Below are positions 33,445 to 41,247 of a stretch of 58,746 nucleotides of DNA, piece after piece (positions within the stretch are counted from its first letter, which is position 1; each line of letters opens with the position of its first letter). The notes beneath the pieces are model-generated. The model ran no database searches and was not told where the DNA came from. It saw only the letters and a program-made list of their open reading frames with translations. This DNA comes from an uncultured Oscillospiraceae bacterium (GTDB lineage Bacteria; Bacillota; Clostridia; Oscillospirales; Oscillospiraceae): contig CAKUMO010000016.1 in the NCBI GenBank assembly GCA_934667815.1, positions 1 to 58,746 of the forward strand, read 5' to 3'. The position numbers and the translations under genes were made by a program.

Positions 33445-34503
33445 TCACAGCAGCGAACAGAACAGCGCAAGCCCCGTGTCCAGCACGGACATATCAAAGT
33501 CAAATTCCGGCGTGTGCAGCGCCGGGCCGCCCGTGCCGAGGAAGAAGTACACACCCGGCACGCGGCGCTCGTATTCCGAGAAATCGTCCGTCGTGTAAGA
33601 TGGCACGGCTTCTGCGATGGGGAAGCCCTCGCGGGCCTGTGCCAGCAGCGCGGGGTCGTTGTTCATCGGCGGGTAGCCGTCGCTGCACGTCACGCGGACG
33701 GTGCAGCCCGTTTCCCGGGAAATCTCTGCGGCCAGTGCGTCCAGCCCGGCGCAGAGCGTATGAAACAGCGTGTCGTCAAAGCAGCGCAGCGAGCCCTCCA
33801 GACGAGAATGTGCGCTCACGGCATTGCGCACCGTGCCGCTTTCCAGTCTGCCGAAGCGCAGAACGCAGGTTTTTCCCTCAGCGAGACGGTAGGCACGGTC
33901 GAGAAAGCACGACGCAGCGTATAACGCGTCGTTTCCGTCGCGCCAGTGCGCGATGTGTGCCGATTTTCCCTCGATTTCGACGGTCAGCTCACAGGAACGA
34001 GCCATCTGGCCGCCCGCGCAGGCCGCGACGGTGCCCTTGGCAAGCTCCGGCCAGAGGTGCAGCCCGTAGATACTCGTGACGTGATGCTTTTCCAGAATCC
34101 CACATTCGCACAGGGCGCGTGCGCCGCCGGTCGTCTCCTCGGCGGGCTGGAAAATCAAAAGCACGTTGCGCGTCTGCCGCATTCTGACCCGCGCGAGGTG
34201 TTCGGCAAGCGCGAGTAAAATGGCCATGTGGCCGTCGTGGCCGCAGGCGTGCATTTTTCCGGTGTGCTCGGACGCGAAGGGAAGCCCCGTTGCCTCGCAG
34301 ACGGGCAGCGCGTCCATGTCCGCGCGGAAGGCGACCGTCTCCGGCCGTCCGTAGTCAAAATACGCGCAGACCGCGCTCTCCCACGGGAAAAACAGCGTGC
34401 AGCCGAGCGGGGACAGGACGGTTTTCAGGTATTCGGCGGTCTCCGGCAGCACACGATCCAGCTCGGGGATGCGGTGCAGCGCCATGCGGTGGGCAGCGGT
34501 CAT
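33445..34503 (-). CDS. M20-family amidohydrolase (N-acyl amino acid type)
   Basis: A 352-residue zinc peptidase-fold amidohydrolase. Metal motifs are FRADMDALPV, ACGHDGHMA and the catalytic-acid segment LLIFQPAEETTGGAR. The C-terminal part (SYTTDDFSEYERRVPGVYFFLGTG...HTPEFDFD) matches the aminoacylase/hippurate-hydrolase subfamily, which includes N-acetyl-cysteine deacetylases. It begins MTAAHRMALHRIPEL, slightly short at the N-terminus. It overlaps the MFS gene upstream by 4 bases, suggesting uptake and deacylation of the same compound. The cysK-like operator upstream makes a sulfur substrate plausible. Confidence 0.87.
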   Translation of the reverse strand: MTAAHRMALHRIPELDRVLPETAEYLKTVLSPLGCTLFFPWESAVCAYFDYGRPETVAFRADMDALPVCEATGLPFASEHTGKMHACGHDGHMAILLALAEHLARVRMRQTRNVLLIFQPAEETTGGARALCECGILEKHHVTSIYGLHLWPELAKGTVAACAGGQMARSCELTVEIEGKSAHIAHWRDGNDALYAASCFLDRAYRLAEGKTCVLRFGRLESGTVRNAVSAHSRLEGSLRCFDDTLFHTLCAGLDALAAEISRETGCTVRVTCSDGYPPMNNDPALLAQAREGFPIAEAVPSYTTDDFSEYERRVPGVYFFLGTGGPALHTPEFDFDMSVLDTGLALFCSLL

Positions 34504-35672
34504 TGTTTAGACTCCTTTCTGGCAGCGCCCGTCGTGCGGAAGGTCAGCTCCGTCATCACGAGCATCAGCGCGGCAAACACTGCGAGATAGACGGGCAGGA
34601 TCGAAAAGCCCAGCGCCTTGCCCAAGAGGCCGAACAGCGGCGGGACGAAGGTCGAGCCGACGTAGGCGCTGGCCATCTGGATGCCGATGATCGCGCCGGA
34701 ATTTTCCGCGCCGAAGTTGGCGGGCGTAGAGTGAATGATGCAGGGATAGATGGGCGCGCAGCCGAGGCCGATGACCAGAAAGGCCGCGAACGCCAGATAG
34801 TACGATTCGACCGGCAGCAGCAGCGCGGCGATGCCGCAGGCGAGTACGCCCGCGCCCAGCCGGATCATGCCGCGGTCGCCGAGCTTTTCCGTGAGAAAGC
34901 CGCTTAAAAAGCGTCCTGCGGTGATGCCGATGTAAAACAGTGCCGCCAGCGTCGCCGCGCGTTCGGCGGGCAGATGCTTGACCTCGACAAAATAGGTGCT
35001 TGCCCACTGCATGGTCGTCGTTTCGGCGGAGCAATAGGCAAAAAAGCCCAGCAGCAGGAAGGGCACGCCCTTGATCCTCAGCGCCGCACGCAGGCCGACG
35101 CGGCGGCCTGCCGCCTCGGTGGCGTCGGCATGGACCTTCCAGACCGGCAGCGTTACGAGCAGCAGAACGGCGATTGCAAGCTGGATCAGACCGACGATGC
35201 GGTAGCCGGCGTTCCACGTGCTGTGCGTCAGCGCGTAGCCCATGATAAACGGGCTGACGATCGTGCCCACGCCCCAGAAGCAGTGCAGCCAGCTCATGTG
35301 CTTGGCCTTGTAGTGCAGCGCGACGTAGTTGTTCAGCGCCGCGTCGATGGCGCCCGCACCCAGCCCGTAGGGCACGGCGAAGGCGATGAGCATCCAGAAG
35401 CGCGTCGAGATCGAAAAGCCGAACAGTGCGACGACCGTCAGAAACACACTCACAACGGTCACGATGCGCGTGCCGAGCCGGTGCGTGAGGCGGTCGGAGA
35501 GCAGACTCGAGGCAATCGTCCCGCCGGAGATCACCATGGACACGATGCCCATGAAGGACACCGATACGCCCAGCTCGGCGTGCATGACCGGCCAACCCGA
35601 GCCGAGCAGCGAATCGGGCAGCCCGAGGCTGATAAAAGCAAGATAGATCAAGGCAAGCAGAAACGAATACAC
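34500..35672 (-). CDS. MFS transporter coupled to the M20 amidohydrolase
   Basis: A 390-residue major facilitator with 12 predicted helices; the helix 2-3 loop motif reads SDRLTHRLGTRIV (the G-x-x-x-D-R-x-x-R type, degenerate). A central cytosolic loop (KVHADATEAAGRRVG) divides the two halves, and helix 7 begins FAYCSAETTTMQWAS. It resembles FucP/YbjJ-like carriers. The stop codon overlaps the M20 start. The leader contains an intrinsic terminator (35746-35780) and an operator-like sequence (35785-35800). Confidence 0.82.
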   Translation of the reverse strand: MYSFLLALIYLAFISLGLPDSLLGSGWPVMHAELGVSVSFMGIVSMVISGGTIASSLLSDRLTHRLGTRIVTVVSVFLTVVALFGFSISTRFWMLIAFAVPYGLGAGAIDAALNNYVALHYKAKHMSWLHCFWGVGTIVSPFIMGYALTHSTWNAGYRIVGLIQLAIAVLLLVTLPVWKVHADATEAAGRRVGLRAALRIKGVPFLLLGFFAYCSAETTTMQWASTYFVEVKHLPAERAATLAALFYIGITAGRFLSGFLTEKLGDRGMIRLGAGVLACGIAALLLPVESYYLAFAAFLVIGLGCAPIYPCIIHSTPANFGAENSGAIIGIQMASAYVGSTFVPPLFGLLGKALGFSILPVYLAVFAALMLVMTELTFRTTGAARKESKQ

Positions 35673-35745
35673 GGCGATCCCTCTTTGAGCGAAGCGTTAA
35701 CAGAAACATTATATACGCCCGCGCGCGGCTTTGCAAGCAGAGGAT

Positions 35746-35780
35746 AATAAAAACCGCTCTGTCGGGACGGCAGAGCGGTT
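35746..35780 (-). terminator. Intrinsic terminator in the leader of the MFS/M20 operon
   Basis: A 10-bp perfect stem, AACCGCTCTG (35752-35761) with CAGAGCGGTT (35771-35780). On the minus strand it continues into TTTTTATT. It stands 74 bp before the MFS start codon. Since no minus-strand gene lies immediately upstream, it is either an attenuator for the operon or a block to antisense transcription from near spoIIP. Confidence 0.75.
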
Positions 35781-35784
35781 ACAG

Positions 35785-35800
35785 CTTGGTATATTGGTAT
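35785..35800. promoter_or_regulatory. Operator-like sequence shared with cysK
   Basis: CTTGGTATATTGGTAT matches 14 of 16 bases with 11962-11977 in the cysK operator, in the same orientation relative to a downstream minus-strand gene. The flanking 11-bp inverted repeat of cysK is not conserved. A minus-strand -10-like AAATTAT lies just to the right. Control by the same Rrf2-like regulator is inference. Confidence 0.5.
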
Positions 35801-35885
35801 AATTTTCCGACGGCATGGCGAAAATGAAGCTGTGCGCGGGATATTCTGCCGCGCAGGCGCATAGGCTTCCGTGGAGGGTGATACC

Positions 35886-36923
35886 ATGCTCACAAAGGAA
35901 AAATTTCGTTTGACCGTGCGATGGCTGTGCTTTGCTCTGCTGATTCTGGCCGGGACGCTGCGGCTGGCGGCGGAGCCGTCGGTGCGCGACGGGTTGACGT
36001 TGTCGGCAAGACGGATCCTGTCGCAGGACAAGGTACGTCAGGCGTTTCTTTATTTCGGTGCGGGCGCGGCCGAACCGGCGCAGTCAGCGGCAAGCGCGGC
36101 TGCCGAGCCGACGGAAAAGACCTATCCCGAGCGGCTTTACACGCCGCCGCGCGTCTGGACGCAGGGCGTGGAGTTTGCGCCCGGGGATGCTGCGCTCGTG
36201 GACATCCGCAACATCGCGGAGGTCGAATTTGACGCCGGAGCGCTCATCACGCAGCCGCTGAATTTCGATGCCTCCCGCGCAGGTCCGCTCGTGCTGATCG
36301 TCCATACCCACGGCACCGAGGCCTACACGCCGACGGAGGAAAACGACTATGCTCCCGCCGGAGAATTCCACACGGAGGACGTGACGCATAACGTCGTGCG
36401 CGTCGGACAGGTGCTTGCCGACCGCCTGAACGCACGCGGCATTGAAACGCTCAACGACGAGACCCTCTGCGATCTAGAGAGCTACAACGCGGCCTACGAC
36501 ACCGCGGCGGACGTCATCGCGGCCTATCTGGACAAGTATCCGTCCATCCAGATGGTCATCGACCTGCACCGGGACGCCGTCGAGGACACGGACGGCTCCC
36601 AGCTTGCCATGACGGCGGAGCTGGACGGCGAGGACTGCGCACGCCTGCTTTTTGTCATGGGCACGAACGCCTGCGGGCTGGAGCATCCGAACTGGCAGGA
36701 CAACCTCTCCTGTGCGCTGAAATTGCAGGCCATGGGTGAAAAGCAGCATCCGGGCTGGTTCCGCCAGATGTCCGTGCGTTCGTCGCGTTACAACGAGTAT
36801 TTCACGCCCTGCTCCGTGCTTCTGGAGGTCGGCGCAGCGGGCAACACGCTCGAGCAGGCCGAGCGGTCGGCCGAGCGCTTCGGAGATCTGCTTGCAGACC
36901 TGCTGCTGGCGCAGGATCAGTAG
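35886..36923 (+). CDS. spoIIP: Stage II sporulation protein P
   Basis: A 345-residue cell-wall hydrolase that, with SpoIID, thins septal peptidoglycan to drive engulfment of the forespore. An N-terminal transmembrane helix lies at about residues 11-29. The amidase domain has HTHGTEAY, DLHRDAVED and the catalytic-acid region LLEVGAAGNTLEQA. Length and motif order fit SpoIIP. The ATG at 35886 has GGAGGG 8 bases upstream. It converges with the small HTH gene, their 3' ends overlapping by 7 bp. Confidence 0.93.
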   Translation: MLTKEKFRLTVRWLCFALLILAGTLRLAAEPSVRDGLTLSARRILSQDKVRQAFLYFGAGAAEPAQSAASAAAEPTEKTYPERLYTPPRVWTQGVEFAPGDAALVDIRNIAEVEFDAGALITQPLNFDASRAGPLVLIVHTHGTEAYTPTEENDYAPAGEFHTEDVTHNVVRVGQVLADRLNARGIETLNDETLCDLESYNAAYDTAADVIAAYLDKYPSIQMVIDLHRDAVEDTDGSQLAMTAELDGEDCARLLFVMGTNACGLEHPNWQDNLSCALKLQAMGEKQHPGWFRQMSVRSSRYNEYFTPCSVLLEVGAAGNTLEQAERSAERFGDLLADLLLAQDQ

Positions 36924-37156
36924 CGCAGGAAGCGCTGCAGGCGCTGCTCCGCGCGGTGCAGCGTCCGGCAGACGGTCGAGCAGCTCACGCCGCGCTCCTG
37001 CGCGATCTGCCGCTGCGTTTTGCCCTCGTAATAGACTGCGCAGAGAATTTCGCGCTGCGCCTGCGTCAGCTCACGCTCCATCACGCTGCGCATGCGGCGA
37101 ATCTGCACGCTACGGGGCAGATATGGATCGGAAAAATCAGAGAGTATATTTTTCAT
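36917..37156 (-). CDS. Small sigma-70 region-4-like HTH protein
   Basis: A 79-residue protein. The C-terminal two thirds form a helix-turn-helix like sigma region 4: LTQAQREILCAVYYEGKTQRQIAQERG, then VSCSTVCRTLHRAEQRLQRFL. There is no region 2, so it is not a full sigma factor; it may be a transcription regulator. The ATG at 37156 has AAAGGAG about 11 bases upstream. It overlaps the previous gene by 20 bases, the last of a three-gene micro-operon. Confidence 0.75.
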   Translation of the reverse strand: MKNILSDFSDPYLPRSVQIRRMRSVMERELTQAQREILCAVYYEGKTQRQIAQERGVSCSTVCRTLHRAEQRLQRFLRY

Positions 37157-37370
37157 TGCGGTAAAAGCTCCTTTCATAATAGTGTGCCGTCAGCGCGGCC
37201 AGCTCGTAGCACTGCGTCTGCATGGCCGTGAGCACGGCGATGCGGTGGCGCAGCGAGGCACGCTCCTGCGCATCGGGCGCGTCGCGCAGGGCGCGGCGCA
37301 GGGCAGAGAGCCGGTGTCGAAGCAGCAGCGCCGCTTGCAGGTAGCCGTCGGAAAGCGCGTCGAGCGTCAT
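37137..37370 (-). CDS. Small basic helical protein of unknown function
   Basis: A 77-residue, Arg- and Leu-rich protein (MTLDALSDGYLQAALLLRH...), probably all helical, with no motif I recognise. Its start overlaps the stop of the zinc-ribbon gene (ATGA), and its end overlaps the HTH gene, so all three are translated as a unit. Retention of overlapping frames and ribosome-binding sites supports a real gene; the function is unknown. Confidence 0.6.
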   Translation of the reverse strand: MTLDALSDGYLQAALLLRHRLSALRRALRDAPDAQERASLRHRIAVLTAMQTQCYELAALTAHYYERSFYRNEKYTL

Positions 37371-37519
37371 TCGACCACCTCCAGCGCGTCCCGGAAATAT
37401 GCCGCCGCAAACGCGCCGAGGCAGCTTGGGCAGATACGCTGCCCGTCGATGCAATAGCAAAAGCTGCCCGGCTCCAGCTCGGTGCCGCAAAGCTCGCACC
37501 AAAAGATCGGTTTGGTCAT
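37367..37519 (-). CDS. 50-residue zinc-ribbon-like protein
   Basis: A very short gene: MTKPIFWCELCGTELEPGSF, then CYC, ICPSC and a helical tail ending LEVVE. Cys8 and Cys11 (CELC), with Cys30 and Cys33 (CPSC), can bind one zinc; Cys21 and Cys23 lie between. The ribosome-binding site GGAGGTGATACC is strong, 9 bases from the ATG. A promoter at 37625-37653 and a DnaA box in the leader precede it. The function is unknown. Confidence 0.7.
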   Translation of the reverse strand: MTKPIFWCELCGTELEPGSFCYCIDGQRICPSCLGAFAAAYFRDALEVVE

Positions 37520-37547
37520 CCGGTATCACCTCCTGTGAAAATTCAGC

Positions 37548-37556
37548 TTATCCACA
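37548..37556 (+). promoter_or_regulatory. DnaA box in the leader of the micro-operon
   Basis: TTATCCACA, a perfect DnaA box, lies between the minus-strand promoter (37625-37653) and the zinc-ribbon start codon. A single box 28 kb from oriC may be chance or a DnaA-responsive site. Confidence 0.5.
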
Positions 37557-37624
37557 TAGAGTATCGGTTGGCCGAAGTTTTTTATTTGTTTTGTTTTCCA
37601 GCGATTCCCAGTTTCCTCGAATCC

Positions 37625-37653
37625 AGTCTACAATAGTCGAGATGAAATGTCAA
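37625..37653 (-). promoter_or_regulatory. Promoter of the three-gene micro-operon
   Basis: On the minus strand TTGACA (37648-37653) and TAGACT (37625-37630) have a 17-bp spacer. The predicted leader to the zinc-ribbon start at 37519 is about 100 bases. Confidence 0.65.
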
Positions 37654-37695
37654 GAGAAATTTTCCATTCGACAAAACATTCTATTTTTCGCGCAC

Positions 37696-37724
37696 TTGAC
37701 GGCGGACGGGAAATCTAGTATGAT
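37696..37724 (+). promoter_or_regulatory. Promoter of tadA, giving a near-leaderless mRNA
   Basis: TTGACG (37696-37701), 17-bp spacer, TATGAT (37719-37724). Transcription would begin near 37731, only about 4 to 10 bases before the possible start codons at 37735 and 37741. No Shine-Dalgarno sequence fits in that space. Confidence 0.65.
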
Positions 37725-37740
37725 AGGCGCGGTGATGCAT

Positions 37741-38214
37741 ATGGACGAACTTTTTATGCGCGAGGCGCTGGCGCTGGCACGCGAGGCCGCGGCCGAGGGC
37801 GAGGTGCCGGTCGGCTGCGTGATCGTGGACGGCGAGACGGTTGTCGGGCGCGGCCGCAACCGCCGCGAGGGCGCAAAAAATGCCCTGAGCCACGCAGAGC
37901 TTGAGGCGATAGACGACGCGTGCCGCCGGTTGGGCGGCTGGCGGCTGTGGAGATGCACGCTTTATGTGACGCTCGAGCCATGCCCGATGTGCGCGGGCGC
38001 GATCATTAACGCACGCGTGCGGCGCGTGGTCTACGGCGCGTCCGATCCGAAGGCCGGCTCCGTCGGCAGCGTGACAAACCTGTTTGACCTGCCCTACAAC
38101 CACCGTCCGGAGGTCACGCGCGGCGTGCTGGAGGAGGAGTGCCGCGGCGTTCTGACGGAGTTTTTCCGCACGCTGCGCCAAAACCCGGTGGTCAAAACGT
38201 GGAAAAAGGCGTGA
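37741..38214 (+). CDS. tadA: tRNA-specific adenosine deaminase TadA
   Basis: A 157-residue deaminase that makes inosine at tRNA wobble position 34. The zinc site is HAELEAID (His51, Glu53 catalytic) with PCPMCAGAI (Cys81, Cys84). The N-terminus MDELFMREALALAREAA is typical, which is why I prefer ATG 37741; ATG 37735 would add Met-His. SVTNLFDLPYNHRPEV is the tRNA-contacting region found in TadA rather than in free-base deaminases. The usual SRP RNA gene next to tadA is not present here. Confidence 0.93.
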   Translation: MDELFMREALALAREAAAEGEVPVGCVIVDGETVVGRGRNRREGAKNALSHAELEAIDDACRRLGGWRLWRCTLYVTLEPCPMCAGAIINARVRRVVYGASDPKAGSVGSVTNLFDLPYNHRPEVTRGVLEEECRGVLTEFFRTLRQNPVVKTWKKA

Positions 38215-38242
38215 ATCGCTCCACCGCAGACGCGGCGGAAAA

Positions 38243-38275
38243 AAACAGCGACCTGTTTAAAACAGGTCGCTGTTT
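38243..38275. terminator. Bidirectional terminator between tadA and pfp
   Basis: A nearly perfect palindrome, AAACAGCGACCTG pairing with CAGGTCGCTGTTT, with an A/T loop. It has A-rich DNA on its left and T residues on its right, so it can act on both convergent transcripts. Confidence 0.85.
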
Positions 38276-38301
38276 GGTTATATGGTTGGAATTTTGGCGA
38301 A

Positions 38302-39549
38302 TTACTCCGCGAAAACCTTCTTGAGCTTGCAGAAATCGGGCAGGCCGTTGACCTTCTTCATGCCGGTTTCGCCCTCGATGAGCGGCAGGCAGTATTCCAC
38401 GAACTTCTCGTTGACAAAGGCATTGTCGCTCGTGATCCACTCCAGCGGAACCTTCTGCTCGTAGTTGGCGACGTCCTCGAGGTTGAACAGCTCGTAGTTG
38501 CAGGTGTAGGTGCCGTTTCTGCGGTCGCAGCGGAAGCCGACCATCTTGCCGGTCTCGCCGTTGAGCGCGGCCTCGACGGCCAGCTTGCCGGAGTTGAAGG
38601 ACTCCTCAATGTCTCTGCCGGAGGCGCAGTGCGCGGCGCAGCGCTGCAGCAGCGAAAGCTCAATGGCGCGAACCTTTGCGCCCGTTGCCGCCTTGACGAC
38701 GCCCGCCAGACGCGCGGCCAGACCGCCGAGCTGTGCATGGCCGAAGCCGTCGGTGGAGGAGGTCTTTGCCTCGGAGACGAACTCGCCGTCGGAGTAGTGG
38801 ATGCCCTCGGAGACTGCAATCATGCAGCTGCCGCGGCCGTTATAGATGCGCACGACATCGTCGAGGAAGTCTTCCATGTTGAAATCGACCTCGGGCAGAT
38901 AAATCAGGTCGGGACCTGCGCCCATGTGGTCGGCCAGAACGGTGGCGGCGGTGAGCCAGCCGGCGTGGCGGCCCATGCACTCAATGATGGTAATCATGCC
39001 CTTGTCATAGACCTGGCAGTCCAGCGCGACTTCCATGACGGAGGTGGCGATGTACTTGGCGGCCGAGGCGAAGCCGGGGCAGTGGTCGGTGCCGAACAGA
39101 TCGTTGTCGATGGTCTTGGGCACGCCCATGACGCGGCACTCATAGCCGACCTTCTTCATGTAGCGGTTGATCTTGTTGCAGGTGTCCATGGAGTCGTTGC
39201 CGCCGTTGTAGAAGAAATAGCGGATGTTGTGCTTCTTGAACACTTCGAGGATGCGCTTATAGTCGGTATCGTCCTCCTCGGGATCCGCGATCTTATAGCG
39301 GCAGGAGCCGAGGGCAGAGGACGGCGTGTAAAGCAGCTTTTCCAGCTCATTCGGGTCTTCCTTGTCCATGATCATCAGACGATCGTTCAGGACGCCGACG
39401 ATGCCGTGATGTGCGCCGTAAACGGTGGTGATGTACTCGCTGTCCAGAGCGGTCTTGATGACGCCGTAAGCGCTGGCGTTGATGACAGCGGACGGGCCGC
39501 CGGACTGGCCGATAACGGCAGCGCCGACGAGGGGTTTCTTGTTTGCCAT
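38302..39549 (-). CDS. pfp: PPi-type 6-phosphofructokinase
   Basis: A 415-residue phosphofructokinase. The substrate loop is PKTIDND, the lysine-containing form that is characteristic of pyrophosphate-dependent enzymes (ATP-dependent PfkA has PGTIDND). The phosphoryl-donor loop reads YNGGNDSMDT rather than the ATP-type GGDGS. MGRHAGWLTA is the sugar-binding helix. Length and these residues favour use of PPi, which makes the step reversible and saves ATP; donor specificity is inferred. A sigma-A-type promoter lies at 39602-39630. Confidence 0.85.
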   Translation of the reverse strand: MANKKPLVGAAVIGQSGGPSAVINASAYGVIKTALDSEYITTVYGAHHGIVGVLNDRLMIMDKEDPNELEKLLYTPSSALGSCRYKIADPEEDDTDYKRILEVFKKHNIRYFFYNGGNDSMDTCNKINRYMKKVGYECRVMGVPKTIDNDLFGTDHCPGFASAAKYIATSVMEVALDCQVYDKGMITIIECMGRHAGWLTAATVLADHMGAGPDLIYLPEVDFNMEDFLDDVVRIYNGRGSCMIAVSEGIHYSDGEFVSEAKTSSTDGFGHAQLGGLAARLAGVVKAATGAKVRAIELSLLQRCAAHCASGRDIEESFNSGKLAVEAALNGETGKMVGFRCDRRNGTYTCNYELFNLEDVANYEQKVPLEWITSDNAFVNEKFVEYCLPLIEGETGMKKVNGLPDFCKLKKVFAE

Positions 39550-39601
39550 TGAAAATTACCTCCGTAAGAAATGAAACATTTCCGGTGTTTTTACGCTGCT
39601 G

Positions 39602-39630
39602 ATTATAGCATATCCGCAGGCGCAATGCAA
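39602..39630 (-). promoter_or_regulatory. Promoter of pfp
   Basis: On the minus strand TTGCAT (39625-39630), 17-bp spacer, TATAAT (39602-39607). It lies 53 bp upstream of the pfp start codon. Confidence 0.7.
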
Positions 39631-39698
39631 GAATTATCGACGCGATGGCAAAAAAGTCGCGCAGTTTTCGGAAAATCCGGCAGCTCCGGATTTAAAAA

Positions 39699-40133
39699 TC
39701 ACGCTTCCTCGATCTTCGAGATGCGGCGGCAGTGGCGTTCTCCCTCGCTGAACGGCGTGTCCAAAAACATGTCCACGATCTCCAGCGCGAGCTTCGTGCC
39801 CGTTGCGCCCTGACCGAGCGCCATCATGTTCGCGTCGTTGTGTTCGCGGGTCAGGCGCGCGGACATCAGGTCGTGCAGCAGCGCGCAGCGCACGCCGCGC
39901 ACCTTGTTGGCCACGATGCTCATGCCGATGCCCGTCGTGCAGACCAGAATGCCGCGGTCGCACTCGCCGGAGGCTACCGCCTGCGCCGCGGGCCGCGCAA
40001 AATCGGGATAGTCGCAGCTCACAGTCGAGAAGGTGCCGAAGTCCACCGTCTCGCAGCCACGCGCTTCGAGATGTTCTTTGATCTTATTTTTCAGTTCCAG
40101 ACCGCCATGGTCGCATGCAAGGGAAATTTTCAT
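39699..40133 (-). CDS. rpiB: Ribose-5-phosphate isomerase B
   Basis: A 144-residue RpiB/LacA/LacB family sugar isomerase interconverting ribose 5-phosphate and ribulose 5-phosphate. The N-terminus is MKISLACDHGGLELKNKI, and the active-site cysteine lies in GILVCTTGIGMSIVANK. ARLTREHNDANMMALG is the substrate-binding segment. The ATG at 40133 has GGAGG 8 bases upstream. It is 19 bp downstream of a membrane-protein gene. Confidence 0.93.
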   Translation of the reverse strand: MKISLACDHGGLELKNKIKEHLEARGCETVDFGTFSTVSCDYPDFARPAAQAVASGECDRGILVCTTGIGMSIVANKVRGVRCALLHDLMSARLTREHNDANMMALGQGATGTKLALEIVDMFLDTPFSEGERHCRRISKIEEA

Positions 40134-40152
40134 GTGTTTATCCTCCAAAAAA

Positions 40153-41247
40153 TTACGGAATCAAGAGTTCCATGATGTAAAACAGCGGGATCATCACCAC
40201 GCACAGCACCTCCGCGCCGCGCCAGCGGCGGCCGAGATTTGTGAGCGTCCACGCGGGCAGCGCGGGCAGCGCCAGCGCCAGAAGGTCACTGCCGCCCGTG
40301 AAGCGCAGCGCGAGAAACGGCAACGGAAGCAGAAGCAGCGCGGCACAGCGGAGCTGACGCTGCCGGATCAGCCCGTGCAGCACCGGAAAAACCGATGCCG
40401 CCGCATATAACAGCAGATAACACTCGCGCCAGCGCAGCGGGGCGGGCGTTACAGGCGGCAACGCGGCAAGCGCCGCTTGCGCTTTGCGCAGGAAATCCGG
40501 GAAGAACCGCGCATTCAGCACGGAGAGATTTCCCGCTGCAAGGACGAGCCGCCCGGCATAGAGCGCGGGCGCACAGACCGCGACGGTCAGCGCCGTCAGG
40601 AAAAGCGACAGCAGCAGCCGCCGTCCGCGCTTTTCCCGGCCGAAATGCCAGCGCTGCGCCTGCGCAAAGACATATGCGCCGACGTACACGGGCGCAAGCC
40701 ACAGCAGCCGATGCTCGCGCAGGACGGCTGCGCCAAACAGCAGCGTGAAGCCCGGAAGCAGCAGCGCTGCAGGAAACAGCCCCTTTTTCGGGTCGCGTCC
40801 GAGCCAGAGCAGCAGCACCGCCAGCGATGCAAGCACCAGTCCGGCGTTGACGAGCGAACCGGGCAGCATCACGGGCAGCATCACCGCAGAGCAGCCGGAG
40901 GACAGCGCGTCCGCGCCCAGCAGGCGCAGGGCCACATAGCACACCGCGCAAATGCCCGCCGGAAGCAGCATGGCTTTTACCTCCGCCGCAAGCGGAAAGA
41001 ATGCAAGCACGCTCAGCGCCGCGCCGAGATCCGCGCTCAGGACGCACCAGATGATGTCCGTCCAGCACAGCTTTTCGCAGCGCAGCGGCGTGAAGGGTCT
41101 TGTGCCGACGCGGCTGAACCATTCGGTCGTGCCGCGCCTCGGGCGAACGGCGATAAAATAGAACAGCAGCAGTGCCAGCGATAAGATCGCAAAGCCCAGC
41201 ACGGGCACAAAACGGGCCGGGCGGGCATCGGAGATCAGAGCGCCCAT
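40153..41247 (-). CDS. Multi-span membrane protein of unknown function
   Basis: A 364-residue, Leu/Ala-rich integral membrane protein with about ten helices. Notable soluble pieces are RPRRGTTEWFSRVGTRPFTP after helix 1 and a loop with FGREKRGRRLL. I see no transporter or enzyme signature; its outline resembles polytopic proteins of the glycosyltransferase or O-antigen ligase sort only in helix count. The ATG at 41247 has GGAGG upstream. It precedes rpiB by 19 bp, so co-expression is likely. Confidence 0.6.
   Translation of the reverse strand: MGALISDARPARFVPVLGFAILSLALLLFYFIAVRPRRGTTEWFSRVGTRPFTPLRCEKLCWTDIIWCVLSADLGAALSVLAFFPLAAEVKAMLLPAGICAVCYVALRLLGADALSSGCSAVMLPVMLPGSLVNAGLVLASLAVLLLWLGRDPKKGLFPAALLLPGFTLLFGAAVLREHRLLWLAPVYVGAYVFAQAQRWHFGREKRGRRLLLSLFLTALTVAVCAPALYAGRLVLAAGNLSVLNARFFPDFLRKAQAALAALPPVTPAPLRWRECYLLLYAAASVFPVLHGLIRQRQLRCAALLLLPLPFLALRFTGGSDLLALALPALPAWTLTNLGRRWRGAEVLCVVMIPLFYIMELLIP

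Noticed and set aside
38215..38301. SRP RNA gene next to tadA
   Set aside because: The spacer is 87 bp and consists mainly of a terminator; the SRP RNA signature is not present.
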